Shown here: piece by piece, positions 1 through 8,647 of the stretch
How positions within the stretch are numbered: position 1 is the first letter of the stretch
How the letters are laid out: each line of letters opens with the position of its first letter
Source: Rahnella inusitata_A
Lineage (GTDB): Bacteria > Pseudomonadota > Gammaproteobacteria > Enterobacterales > Enterobacteriaceae
DNA: 64,000 nucleotides
Reading direction: 5' to 3'
NCBI RefSeq assembly: GCF_965118895.1
Contig: NZ_CBCPJJ010000004.1
Location: 158,609-222,608 of the forward strand
Notes under the pieces: model-generated
Database searches by the model: none
Told to the model about the DNA's origin: nothing
The model's input: only the letters and a program-made list of their open reading frames with translations
Translations under genes and position numbers: made by a program

Positions 1-1266
1 CAACCCGTTGCATTGGTTAACGGCAGCATCAACTTACCCGGCTCAAAGAGTGTTTCTAACCGTGCGCTTCTACTGGCTGCTTTTGCACAGGGTACTACCC
101 GCCTGACTAACCTGCTCGACAGCGACGATGTGCGCCATATGCTCAATGCGCTGACGCAGCTGGGTGTTGCGCATCGCCTGTCTGCTTCCCGCACTGAGTG
201 TGAAATCGACGGTCTGGGCACGGCTTTTTCCAATGCTAAAGGGCTGGAATTGTTCCTCGGAAATGCGGGCACTGCGATGCGTCCTCTGGCTGCTGCATTA
301 TGTCTGGGCGAGCAGGACGTCGTACTTACCGGCGAACCGCGCATGAAAGAGCGTCCGATTGGCCATCTGGTTGATGCCCTCCGTCAGGGCGGCGCGCAAA
401 TTGATTATCTCGAGCAGGAAGATTATCCGCCGCTGCGCCTGCGCGGTGGCTTTACCGGCGGTGACGTCAGCGTGGATGGCAGCGTATCCAGTCAGTTCCT
501 TACTGCTTTATTGATGACCGCGCCTTTGGCTGAAAATGACACCACAATTCAGATCAAGGGTGAACTGGTTTCTAAGCCTTATATCGACATCACCCTGAAC
601 CTGATGAAGACCTTCGGAATTGAAGTCGAAAATCATCAATACCAGCAGTTTCGCATCACCGGTAAACAGCAGTACGTTTCGCCGGGTGCTTATCTTGTGG
701 AAGGGGATGCGTCTTCCGCGTCCTACTTCCTGGCTGCGGCGGCGATCAAGGGCGGCACCGTTCGCGTCACCGGTATCGGTAAAAACAGTATGCAGGGTGA
801 TATTCGCTTTGCTGACGTTTTGGAAAAAATGGGCGCAAAAATCCACTGGGCTGATGATTATATCGAATGCACCCGCGGTGAGCTGAAAGGCATCGACATG
901 GACATGAACCATATCCCTGATGCAGCCATGACCATCGCCACGGCGGCGCTGTTCGCACAAGGTCCAACGAGACTTCGCAACATTTATAACTGGCGTGTAA
1001 AAGAAACTGATCGTCTCGCGGCGATGGCGACGGAGCTGCGGAAAGTTGGGGCGACAGTGGAAGAGGGTGAAGATTATATTCGTATAGAACCGCCGCAATC
1101 CCTTAAATTTGCAGAGATTGGCACGTATAACGATCATCGCATGGCGATGTGTTTCTCGCTGGTCGCGCTTTCCGATACGCCGGTTACCATCCTTGATCCG
1201 AAATGTACGGCGAAAACGTTCCCTGATTATTTTGAACGTCTCGCGGCAATAAGTACGCTGGCATAG
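1..1266 (+). CDS. aroA: 3-phosphoshikimate 1-carboxyvinyltransferase (EPSP synthase), 5' end cut by window
   Basis: This cytoplasmic enzyme joins phosphoenolpyruvate to shikimate-3-phosphate, the sixth step of the chorismate pathway to aromatic amino acids. The reading frame is open from base 1 and begins QPVALVNGSINLPG, so the first codons (about six, judged from the 427-residue E. coli protein) lie outside the window. The TTG at 13 is not the start. Visible family marks are the LPGSKSVSNRALLLAA substrate loop, the GNAGTAMRPLAA signature, the KETDR signature and the late DHRMAMCFSL segment. It is followed by a strong intrinsic terminator and then cmk. In E. coli ycaL lies between aroA and cmk; it is absent here. 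Confidence 0.97.
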   Translation, partial: QPVALVNGSINLPGSKSVSNRALLLAAFAQGTTRLTNLLDSDDVRHMLNALTQLGVAHRLSASRTECEIDGLGTAFSNAKGLELFLGNAGTAMRPLAAALCLGEQDVVLTGEPRMKERPIGHLVDALRQGGAQIDYLEQEDYPPLRLRGGFTGGDVSVDGSVSSQFLTALLMTAPLAENDTTIQIKGELVSKPYIDITLNLMKTFGIEVENHQYQQFRITGKQQYVSPGAYLVEGDASSASYFLAAAAIKGGTVRVTGIGKNSMQGDIRFADVLEKMGAKIHWADDYIECTRGELKGIDMDMNHIPDAAMTIATAALFAQGPTRLRNIYNWRVKETDRLAAMATELRKVGATVEEGEDYIRIEPPQSLKFAEIGTYNDHRMAMCFSLVALSDTPVTILDPKCTAKTFPDYFERLAAISTLA

Positions 1267-1291
1267 TCTATAACTATGTGGGTCAATGCAG

Positions 1292-1318
1292 CGGACATCC
1301 TTGATGTCCGTTTTTTTT
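1292..1318 (+). terminator. Intrinsic terminator after aroA
   Basis: An 8-bp perfect stem (CGGACATC / GATGTCCG) with a three-base loop is followed by eight T. It separates aroA from cmk. Confidence 0.88.
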
Positions 1319-1393
1319 GCTTATTCTCTTTGAGAACCGTCCGCTTTTTAGACAACTGGTCAATGTGGGGTAACAGTTACCGCAAAGGCAGCG

Positions 1394-1399
1394 TATAAT
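1394..1399 (+). promoter_or_regulatory. Probable -10 element of the cmk promoter
   Basis: A consensus TATAAT lies 64 bases before the cmk ATG and downstream of the aroA terminator. No good -35 hexamer stands at the right distance (the 17-base position reads TAACAG), so the assignment rests on the -10 and its position. Confidence 0.4.
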
Positions 1400-1463
1400 G
1401 CCGCTCCTGAATTAGTCCTCTCAGGCTAATGAAGCGGGTATCACCCACCGAAAGGAGACAAAA

Positions 1464-2162
1464 ATGACGGCTTTAGCCCCGGTAATCACCGTTGATGGGC
1501 CAAGTGGTGCAGGTAAAGGTACGTTGTGTAAAGCGTTGGCCGAAGCCTTTAACTGGCATCTGCTCGATTCTGGTGCCATTTACCGCGTTTTAGCGCTGGC
1601 TGCACTGCATCATCAGGTTGATATCGTCTCAGAAGAGGCATTAGTTCCGCTGGCCGCACATCTCGACGTGCGTTTTGTCGCTCAGGATGGGCAGTTACAA
1701 GTAATTTTAGAAGGTGAGGATGTCAGCAATGAAATCCGCACCGAAACGGTAGGCAATACCGCGTCTCAGGCGGCCGCTTTCCCTCGTGTCCGCGAAGCGT
1801 TACTGCGTCGCCAACGCGCATTTCGTGAGGCGCCGGGCCTGATTGCAGACGGACGAGATATGGGTACGGTGGTATTCCCCGATGCACCGGTGAAAATATT
1901 TCTCGACGCCAGTTCCGAAGAACGTGCCAACAGAAGAATGCTACAGTTGCAGGAAAAGGGCTTTAGTGTTAACTTTGAAAGGCTTTTAGCCGAGATCAAA
2001 GAACGCGATGATCGGGATCGTAATCGATCCATTGCGCCTTTAGTGGCTGCTTCCGATGCGTTATTACTGGATTCAACCAGTATGTCCATCGATGAAGTCA
2101 TCGAAAAAGCGTTGGCTTACGCCACAGAAATTCTAGGGTTACCGCAAAAACAAACCCGGTAA
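1464..2162 (+). CDS. cmk: Cytidylate kinase
   Basis: Cytidylate kinase phosphorylates CMP and dCMP to the diphosphates with ATP, recycling pyrimidine nucleotides in the cytosol. The P-loop GPSGAGKGT is at residues 12-20. The DGRDMGTVVFP segment and the arginine-rich lid ERDDRDRNRS characteristic of the family follow. The length of 232 residues is close to the 227 of E. coli. The ATG follows a strong AAAGGAG ribosome site. It stands directly before rpsA, the conserved enterobacterial order. Identification rests on near-complete family similarity. Confidence 0.97.
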   Translation: MTALAPVITVDGPSGAGKGTLCKALAEAFNWHLLDSGAIYRVLALAALHHQVDIVSEEALVPLAAHLDVRFVAQDGQLQVILEGEDVSNEIRTETVGNTASQAAAFPRVREALLRRQRAFREAPGLIADGRDMGTVVFPDAPVKIFLDASSEERANRRMLQLQEKGFSVNFERLLAEIKERDDRDRNRSIAPLVAASDALLLDSTSMSIDEVIEKALAYATEILGLPQKQTR

Positions 2163-2318
2163 TCGAGCCGTAATCTGGTGCTGGAGTCTATTCAGTGCCA
2201 GTTTTGGCTATAGTTTTTTTTAACCTCGCCGCAAGGATCTGTAGCGGGGCATTTGAAACAACCCCATCCAGCAGGACGCCAGATGGACGTTAAACTTAAG
2301 AACCTAAAGATTAACAAC

Positions 2319-3995
2319 ATGACTGAATCTTTTGCTCAACTCTTTGAAGAATCCTTAAAAACAATCGAAACCCGTCCTGGTTCCATCGTTCGTGGTGTTG
2401 TTGTGTCCATCGACAAAGATATCGTACTGGTTGACGCCGGTCTGAAATCTGAGTCTGCAATTCCGGCAGAACAATTCAAAAACGCACAGGGCGAACTGGA
2501 AATCCAGGTTGGCGACGAAGTTGATGTTGCGCTGGACGCTGTCGAAGACGGCTTCGGTGAAACTCTGCTGTCCCGTGAAAAAGCTAAACGTCATGAAGCT
2601 TGGATCACGCTGGAAAAAGCTTACGAAGAATCTGCAACTGTTACCGGTGTTATCAACGGTAAAGTTAAAGGCGGTTTCACTGTTGAGCTGAACGGTATCC
2701 GTGCGTTCCTGCCAGGTTCCCTGGTAGACGTTCGTCCTGTTCGCGACACGCTGCATCTCGAAGGCAAAGATCTTGAGTTCAAAGTCATCAAACTGGACCA
2801 GAAACGCAACAACGTTGTTGTTTCCCGTCGTGCAGTAATTGAGTCTGAGAACAGCGCAGAGCGCGATCAACTGCTGGAAAACCTGCAGGAAGGCATGGAA
2901 GTTAAAGGTATCGTTAAGAACCTCACTGACTACGGTGCATTCGTTGATCTGGGCGGCGTTGATGGCCTGTTGCACATCACTGACATGGCTTGGAAACGTG
3001 TTAAACACCCAAGCGAAATCGTCAACGTGGGCGACGAAATCACTGTTAAAGTTCTGAAATTTGACCGTGAACGTACTCGTGTTTCCCTTGGCTTGAAACA
3101 GCTGGGCGAAGATCCATGGGTCGCTATCGCTAAACGTTACCCAGAAGGTACTAAACTGACTGGTCGCGTTACCAACCTGACTGATTACGGCTGCTTCGTA
3201 GAAATCGAAGAAGGCGTTGAAGGTCTGGTTCACGTTTCTGAAATGGATTGGACTAACAAAAACATCCACCCATCTAAAGTTGTTAACGTGGGTGATGTTG
3301 TTGAAGTTATGGTTCTGGACATCGACGAAGAACGTCGTCGTATCTCCCTGGGCCTGAAACAATGCAAATCCAACCCATGGCAGCTGTTTGCAGAAACCCA
3401 CAACAAGAACGACCGTGTTGAAGGTAAAATCAAGTCAATCACTGACTTCGGTATCTTCATCGGTCTGGACGGCGGCATCGACGGCCTGGTTCACCTGTCT
3501 GACATCTCCTGGAACGTTGCAGGCGAAGAAGCAGTACGTGAATACAAAAAAGGCGACGAAATCGCAGCTGTGGTCCTGCAGGTTGACGCAGAACGTGAAC
3601 GTATCTCCCTGGGCGTGAAGCAACTGGCTGAAGATCCATTCAATAACTACCTGTCTGTTAACAAGAAAGGTACTATTGTTACTGGTAAAGTCACTGCAGT
3701 TGACGCCAAAGGTGCTACAGTTGAATTAGCTGGCGGCGTAGAAGGTTACCTGCGCGCTTCAGAAGCTTCTCGCGACCGTATTGAAGACGCAACTCTGGTT
3801 CTGAGCGTTGGTGATGAAGTTGAAGCTAAATTCACCGGTGTTGATCGTAAGAACCGCGTAGTAAGCCTGTCCGTCCGTGCTAAGGACGAAGCAGACGAGA
3901 AAGATGCAATCGCTGTGGTTAACAACAAACCAGCAGAAGAAAGCAACTTCTCTAACGCTATGGCTGAAGCGTTCAAAGCGGCAAAAGGCGAGTAA
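2319..3995 (+). CDS. rpsA: 30S ribosomal protein S1
   Basis: S1 binds mRNA on the small ribosomal subunit and is needed to start translation of most messages. The protein begins MTESFAQLFEESL and is 558 residues, matching the 557 of E. coli. An upstream in-frame TTG at 2253 would add 22 residues unlike the family and was not used. Six S1-type OB folds can be followed. The repeats carry recurring phrases such as LTDYGAFVDLGGVDGLLH, LTDYGCFVEIEEGVEGLVH and ITDFGIFIGLDGGIDGLVH, each closing with a RxRxSLGLKQ-like segment. Codon use is strongly biased, as expected for a highly expressed gene. In E. coli S1 represses its own translation through folded leader RNA; the leader here was not folded. 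Confidence 0.98.
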   Translation: MTESFAQLFEESLKTIETRPGSIVRGVVVSIDKDIVLVDAGLKSESAIPAEQFKNAQGELEIQVGDEVDVALDAVEDGFGETLLSREKAKRHEAWITLEKAYEESATVTGVINGKVKGGFTVELNGIRAFLPGSLVDVRPVRDTLHLEGKDLEFKVIKLDQKRNNVVVSRRAVIESENSAERDQLLENLQEGMEVKGIVKNLTDYGAFVDLGGVDGLLHITDMAWKRVKHPSEIVNVGDEITVKVLKFDRERTRVSLGLKQLGEDPWVAIAKRYPEGTKLTGRVTNLTDYGCFVEIEEGVEGLVHVSEMDWTNKNIHPSKVVNVGDVVEVMVLDIDEERRRISLGLKQCKSNPWQLFAETHNKNDRVEGKIKSITDFGIFIGLDGGIDGLVHLSDISWNVAGEEAVREYKKGDEIAAVVLQVDAERERISLGVKQLAEDPFNNYLSVNKKGTIVTGKVTAVDAKGATVELAGGVEGYLRASEASRDRIEDATLVLSVGDEVEAKFTGVDRKNRVVSLSVRAKDEADEKDAIAVVNNKPAEESNFSNAMAEAFKAAKGE

Positions 3996-4001
3996 TGACG
4001 G

Positions 4002-4020
4002 GGGGCGGTTCTGCCGCCCC
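4002..4020 (+). other. Intercistronic GC hairpin between rpsA and ihfB
   Basis: A 7-bp perfect stem (GGGGCGG / CCGCCCC) with a five-base loop begins seven bases after the rpsA stop. No T-run follows, so it looks like a 3'-end-stabilising or processing hairpin rather than a full terminator, and would allow read-through into ihfB. Confidence 0.6.
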
Positions 4021-4055
4021 GATACGGTAGTTTAGCTGCAAAGCTTGGAGGTAAT

Positions 4056-4340
4056 ATGACCAAGTCTGAACTTATTGAAAGACTTGCTGGCCAGCACTCT
4101 CATATCCCGGCGAAAGCCGTTGAGGATGCAGTGAAAGAGATGCTTGAACATATGGCTGCAACCTTGGCTGATGGTGAACGCATCGAGATCCGTGGGTTTG
4201 GCAGTTTTTCTCTTCACTACCGTGCTCCGCGTGTTGGGCGCAACCCTAAAACTGGCGACAAAGTTGAGCTGGATGGCAAGTATGTCCCTCACTTCAAACC
4301 GGGCAAAGAGTTGCGTGATCGCGCGAACATTTATGGTTAA
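4056..4340 (+). CDS. ihfB: Integration host factor subunit beta
   Basis: This is the beta subunit of IHF, a nucleoid protein that with IhfA binds specific sites and bends DNA sharply. The 94-residue length is that of the family. The signature IRGFGSFSLHYR leads into the DNA-inserting beta arm GRNPKTGD, whose proline intercalates in known structures. The start follows a TTGGAGG ribosome site at good spacing. It lies 60 bases after rpsA and is followed by a strong terminator. It could in principle be the alpha subunit, but the N-terminus MTKSELIERLAGQ and the linkage to rpsA mark it as beta. Confidence 0.97.
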   Translation: MTKSELIERLAGQHSHIPAKAVEDAVKEMLEHMAATLADGERIEIRGFGSFSLHYRAPRVGRNPKTGDKVELDGKYVPHFKPGKELRDRANIYG

Positions 4341-4383
4341 GGTTTCGGCCTGAATCGTGAATGACTGCCTATAGCGAATGCTA

Positions 4384-4414
4384 AAACGGTGCCTTTCAAG
4401 GCGCCGTTTTTTTT
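4384..4414 (+). terminator. Intrinsic terminator after ihfB
   Basis: The stem AAAACGGTGCC / GGCGCCGTTTT (one mismatch) with a short loop runs into eight T. It ends the cmk-rpsA-ihfB stretch. Confidence 0.85.
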
Positions 4415-4583
4415 GGTTTAAATTATCCAAATTTATTTCTCAATTTCTCCCCCTTATTTGCGTAACGTCCCGCATTCCGTCGTTCTTCTTCTTGTCCCCT
4501 GTTCATCTCAATACCATACTCCAGCCAGAATCTGACCAGGGTGGTCGAATGATGAACGTAGAGGGAGCGCCATCAAAATCTCA

Positions 4584-6860
4584 TTGGACGAGGTCGCTGT
4601 CGCGGTCGTTGTGGGTATGACTCCGCTGGTATTTATTGCTCAACTTCCCTCAATGCAGTGGATTACGGCGATGTGCTTTATCGCATGGATTCTGTGGGGC
4701 TCACGCAGGAAGATAATCAGACTGGTGATGATCGCTTTACTGAGTTTCGTCTGGGCCAGCATGCAAGGCAGTAGCCTGCTTGAGCAGACGCTCACGCTTG
4801 CGGGTGCCAATCGTGAAGTCGTCGCCAGCGTGCAAACTATTAATCTGGGGCAGGGCGGTGCGACATCTCAGTTTTTCAAAATTGAAAAGGTAGGTGGGAA
4901 GCAGATATTCCCGGCGGTTCTATTCCGTGCCAAATGGGAAGGAGCGGAAACGCCCCTCTCTGCGGGACAGAAGTGGAAATTGAACGCCAGTTTTCGTCCT
5001 GTCCACGGCCTGTTAAATGAAGGGGGATTTGATGCACAACGCTGGGCGTTGGCGCGGCATGCACCACTGACGGCGACGATCCGGCGAGGCGTAGTGCTGG
5101 AGGGAGGGAGCACGTTCCTCCAGCAATTCATCCATCGCGTACAAGCTGCAATGCCTGAACTGGCGAATACGCCGGTGCTTATCGCCTTGGCGTTTGGTGA
5201 AAAGGGGTTAATTAATGGCGATGAAAAGCTTTTACTGCAAAGAACCGGCATCGCTCATCTCGTGGCGATTTCAGGCCTTCACATTGGTATTGCCGCCTTG
5301 TTTGGCTGGTGGCTGGCGCGGGGAATGCAGTTTTTTCTGCCAGTAAGGCTGATTGATTACCGCTACCCGTTACTGGTCAGTGAGATATTTCTGCTGACGT
5401 ATACCTGGCTATCTGGTTGTAATGCCCCCGCATTACGCGCCGCGCTGGCAGTCTCGCTGTGGATTGTACTGAGGTTTTTTCGTATAAGTTGCCATCCGTG
5501 GCAAGTCTGGTTATGGGGCGTCGCGTTGTTGTTACTGGCTGACCCGATGAATATTCTGTCGGACAGTTTCTGGTTGTCTTGCTTTGCCGTAGCGTCTCTG
5601 GTTTTCTGGTTTCAATGGATGCCGTTATCTGCGTCTTTTCAGAATGCATGGTATTGGTCTTTCTTACGCTGGGGACATCTTCAGGTGGGTATAACTCTGC
5701 TTCTGTTACCCTTACAAGTCGCGATTTTTCATGGCCTGAATCCCTCATCATTTCTGGCAAACATGTGGGCGGTTCCGATTGTTTCGATGGTGACTGTGCC
5801 GATAGTCCTGATAGTTTTACTCTTAAATTTATTCCCTACTGGCTGGATGTCAGGGATGCAAATCATCTTCTGGAAAATGGCAGATCACACCCTTAGCCTG
5901 GCGATCTGGGGCGTTAAATCCTTTTCCGAGAACTGGTTTACACTGGGGGAAAGCTTCTTGCTAATCAGTTTCTCAGGCTGGTTGGCAGTTCTCTTATGGC
6001 GACTGAGCGACATCAGGCATCGCTTGTCATTGCTGACTTCATTATGCATGGTCTCTCTGTGTTGGGTCACTCGCATGGCACCTGAGCGCTGGCGGGTGGA
6101 TATGCTGGATGTCGGGCACGGGCTATCGGTGCTTATCAGCAAAAATGGCAGAGGAATTCTTTACGATACCGGCAACCGCTGGGAAGGGGGCTCGGCGGCA
6201 GAGCAAAATATCGCGCCACTGCTACGCTGGAGGAATATCCGTTTAGAGCAGATAATCATCAGCCACGATGATATGGATCACCGGGGAGGGCTCGAAATTT
6301 TACAGGTGATGTATCCGAAAGCGAGCCTGCGCGACAGTTCCCTCTCTGCGGGTCATCTACCTTGTATTGCTGGAGAACACTGGCGATGGCAAGGACTGAA
6401 CTTCAACATTTTGTGGCCGTTGAAGCCGACGACGGATGCACGTAATGATGACAGTTGTGTCATTCGCGTTGATGACGGCACATTCAGTCTGCTGCTGACG
6501 GGTGATATTGAGGCCGGCACCGAAAAGGCGTTAATCAAAAAGGAACGAAAGGGGTTACAGTCCACCTGGCTTCAGGTGCCACATCACGGCAGCAATACCT
6601 CCTCTTCCCCCCCATTCCTGCGGGCCGTTCAGCCGGCAATGGCGATGGTATCGGCAGCGCGTTTTAATAAATGGCATCTTCCGGCGCATAAAGTTGTTAG
6701 CAGATACAACAAAGCCCGCTATGACTGGCACTCGACCTCTGTATCAGGTCAGCTGAGTATCTTCATTTATGATGATTATTGGGCAATTAAGGGCTTACGT
6801 GAGCAATTAATTCCCCGTTGGTACCACCACCGGTTTGGAGTATCTGAAGATAATGAGTAG
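4584..6860 (+). CDS. ycaI: ComEC/Rec2-family inner-membrane DNA channel protein (YcaI)
   Basis: This is a polytopic inner-membrane protein of the ComEC/Rec2 family, the presumed channel for single-stranded DNA in natural transformation. Hydrophobic segments open the protein, a soluble OB-like region follows (about residues 60-200), then the competence domain with many membrane helices, starting near HLVAISGLHIGIAALFG. The C-terminal third is a metallo-beta-lactamase-like domain with SHDDMDHRGG, LLTGDIE and VPHHGSNTSSS. Length is near the E. coli YcaI protein. The start is uncertain: no ATG or GTG lies in frame upstream, TTG 4584 is the first usual start codon, and the better-spaced codon behind GAGGGAG is ATC 4572. 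It precedes msbA by 38 bases. Its role in uptake here is inferred from the family only. Confidence 0.92.
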   Translation: MDEVAVAVVVGMTPLVFIAQLPSMQWITAMCFIAWILWGSRRKIIRLVMIALLSFVWASMQGSSLLEQTLTLAGANREVVASVQTINLGQGGATSQFFKIEKVGGKQIFPAVLFRAKWEGAETPLSAGQKWKLNASFRPVHGLLNEGGFDAQRWALARHAPLTATIRRGVVLEGGSTFLQQFIHRVQAAMPELANTPVLIALAFGEKGLINGDEKLLLQRTGIAHLVAISGLHIGIAALFGWWLARGMQFFLPVRLIDYRYPLLVSEIFLLTYTWLSGCNAPALRAALAVSLWIVLRFFRISCHPWQVWLWGVALLLLADPMNILSDSFWLSCFAVASLVFWFQWMPLSASFQNAWYWSFLRWGHLQVGITLLLLPLQVAIFHGLNPSSFLANMWAVPIVSMVTVPIVLIVLLLNLFPTGWMSGMQIIFWKMADHTLSLAIWGVKSFSENWFTLGESFLLISFSGWLAVLLWRLSDIRHRLSLLTSLCMVSLCWVTRMAPERWRVDMLDVGHGLSVLISKNGRGILYDTGNRWEGGSAAEQNIAPLLRWRNIRLEQIIISHDDMDHRGGLEILQVMYPKASLRDSSLSAGHLPCIAGEHWRWQGLNFNILWPLKPTTDARNDDSCVIRVDDGTFSLLLTGDIEAGTEKALIKKERKGLQSTWLQVPHHGSNTSSSPPFLRAVQPAMAMVSAARFNKWHLPAHKVVSRYNKARYDWHSTSVSGQLSIFIYDDYWAIKGLREQLIPRWYHHRFGVSEDNE

Positions 6861-6898
6861 AATAGACCGCTATTTCTTTCGATGCTGGTTGATATTGC

Positions 6899-8647
6899 AT
6901 GATGAACGATAAAGATCTCTCCACGTGGCAGACATTCCGTCGCTTATGGCCGATGATCACACCTTTTAAGGCCGGGCTGATTGCTGCGGCTATTGCACTG
7001 GTCGCTAACGCCGCCAGTGATACATTCATGCTGTCCTTGCTGAAGCCACTGCTTGATGACGGGTTTGGTAAAGCCGACCGCTCAATTTTACTATGGATGC
7101 CGCTGGTCGTTATCGGCCTGATGATTGTGCGTGGGGTCAGCGGATATATTTCAAGTTACTGTATCTCATGGGTTTCAGGCAAAGTGGTCATGCATATGCG
7201 TCGCCGCCTGTTCGGCCATATGATGAGAATGCCTGTCGCTTTCTTTGATCAACAGTCTACCGGTACCTTGCTCTCGCGTATTACTTACGACTCCGAGCAG
7301 GTTGCTTCGTCCTCCTCCAGCGCACTGGTTACCGTGGTGCGCGAAGGGGCGTCGATTATCGGGCTGTTCATCATGATGTTCTACTACAGCTGGCAGCTGT
7401 CAGTGATCCTGCTGGTGATTGCGCCGATCGTTTCTGTTGTTATACGCGTGGTGTCAAAACGTTTTCGTAACATCAGTAAATCCATGCAGAACACCATGGG
7501 GCAAGTTACGACCAGCGCCGAACAGATGCTGAAAGGCCATAAAGAAGTGCTTATTTTTGGTGGTCAGAAAGTCGAAACTCAGCGCTTTGATAAAGTCAGT
7601 AATCGTATGCGTCAGCAAGGTATGCGTATGGTCTCTGCTGCTTCGATTTCAGACCCTATCATTCAGCTGATCGCTTCTCTGGCTCTGGCATTCGTGCTCT
7701 ATGCCGCAAGCTTCCCGTCCGTGATGGAAACGCTGAGTGCCGGTACGATCACCGTAGTGTTCTCATCGATGATCGCCCTGATGCGTCCGCTGAAATCCCT
7801 GACTAACGTGAACTCCCAGTTCCAGCGTGGTATGGCTGCCTGTCAGACTCTGTTTTCTATTCTGGATATGGAGCAGGAGAAAGATGAAGGCAAACTCGAA
7901 GTGAAACGCGCTAAAGGGGATGTTGAATTCAAAAATGTGACCTTCACTTACCCTGGCCGCGACATTCCTGCACTGCGTGAGATTTCTTTCAGCTTGCCTG
8001 AAGGAAAAACCGTAGCACTGGTTGGGCGATCTGGTTCGGGTAAATCGACCATCGCAAACCTGCTGACGCGTTTCTACGATATTCAGGAAGGGCAAATTCT
8101 GATGGATGGCCATGATTTGCGTGAATACACGTTGTCTTCACTGCGCGATCAGGTGGCGCTAGTCTCCCAGAATGTCCACCTGTTCAACGATACCATCGCC
8201 AATAACATCGCTTACGCCCGTACTGACATCTATTCTCGCGAAGAAATCGAAAAAGCGGCGACTATGGCGTATGCCATGGACTTCATCAGCAAGATGGATC
8301 AGGGGCTGGATACGGTGATCGGCGAAAATGGTGTGCTGCTTTCCGGCGGTCAACGTCAGCGTATTGCTATTGCCCGCGCATTGCTGCGTGATTCGCCAGT
8401 CCTCATCCTCGATGAAGCGACCTCGGCGCTGGATACAGAATCCGAGCGTGCAATTCAGGCCGCTCTTGATGAGTTGCAGAAAAACCGTACCTCACTGGTG
8501 ATTGCGCATCGCTTATCGACCATTGAAAAAGCCGATGAAATTCTGGTGATTGAAGACGGACGCATAGTTGAACGCGGCTCGCATACGGTTCTGCTGGAAG
8601 AGCGTGGCGTTTACTCACAGCTTTATCGGATGCAGTTTGGCCAATGA
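6899..8647 (+). CDS. msbA: Lipid A export ATP-binding/permease MsbA
   Basis: MsbA is the homodimeric ABC flippase that moves core-lipid A from the inner to the outer leaflet of the inner membrane. The 582-residue length equals that of E. coli. The N-terminal half holds six membrane helices. The C-terminal nucleotide-binding domain has Walker A GRSGSGKST (about residues 376-384), signature LSGGQRQRIAIARAL, Walker B VLILDEATSALD and the H-loop IAHRLST. The start codon doublet ATGATG follows a poor ribosome site; the first ATG fits the family start. It overlaps lpxK by four bases, so the two lipid A genes are probably co-translated. Confidence 0.98.
   Translation: MMNDKDLSTWQTFRRLWPMITPFKAGLIAAAIALVANAASDTFMLSLLKPLLDDGFGKADRSILLWMPLVVIGLMIVRGVSGYISSYCISWVSGKVVMHMRRRLFGHMMRMPVAFFDQQSTGTLLSRITYDSEQVASSSSSALVTVVREGASIIGLFIMMFYYSWQLSVILLVIAPIVSVVIRVVSKRFRNISKSMQNTMGQVTTSAEQMLKGHKEVLIFGGQKVETQRFDKVSNRMRQQGMRMVSAASISDPIIQLIASLALAFVLYAASFPSVMETLSAGTITVVFSSMIALMRPLKSLTNVNSQFQRGMAACQTLFSILDMEQEKDEGKLEVKRAKGDVEFKNVTFTYPGRDIPALREISFSLPEGKTVALVGRSGSGKSTIANLLTRFYDIQEGQILMDGHDLREYTLSSLRDQVALVSQNVHLFNDTIANNIAYARTDIYSREEIEKAATMAYAMDFISKMDQGLDTVIGENGVLLSGGQRQRIAIARALLRDSPVLILDEATSALDTESERAIQAALDELQKNRTSLVIAHRLSTIEKADEILVIEDGRIVERGSHTVLLEERGVYSQLYRMQFGQ

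Noticed and set aside
2355..3401. 348-codon open frame on the minus strand
   Set aside because: It lies wholly antisense to rpsA, whose biased codon use leaves the opposite strand open; it has no family features.
4378..4620. 80-codon frame between ihfB and ycaI
   Set aside because: It begins inside the ihfB terminator and has no ribosome site at the start; its low-complexity composition is unlike a real protein.
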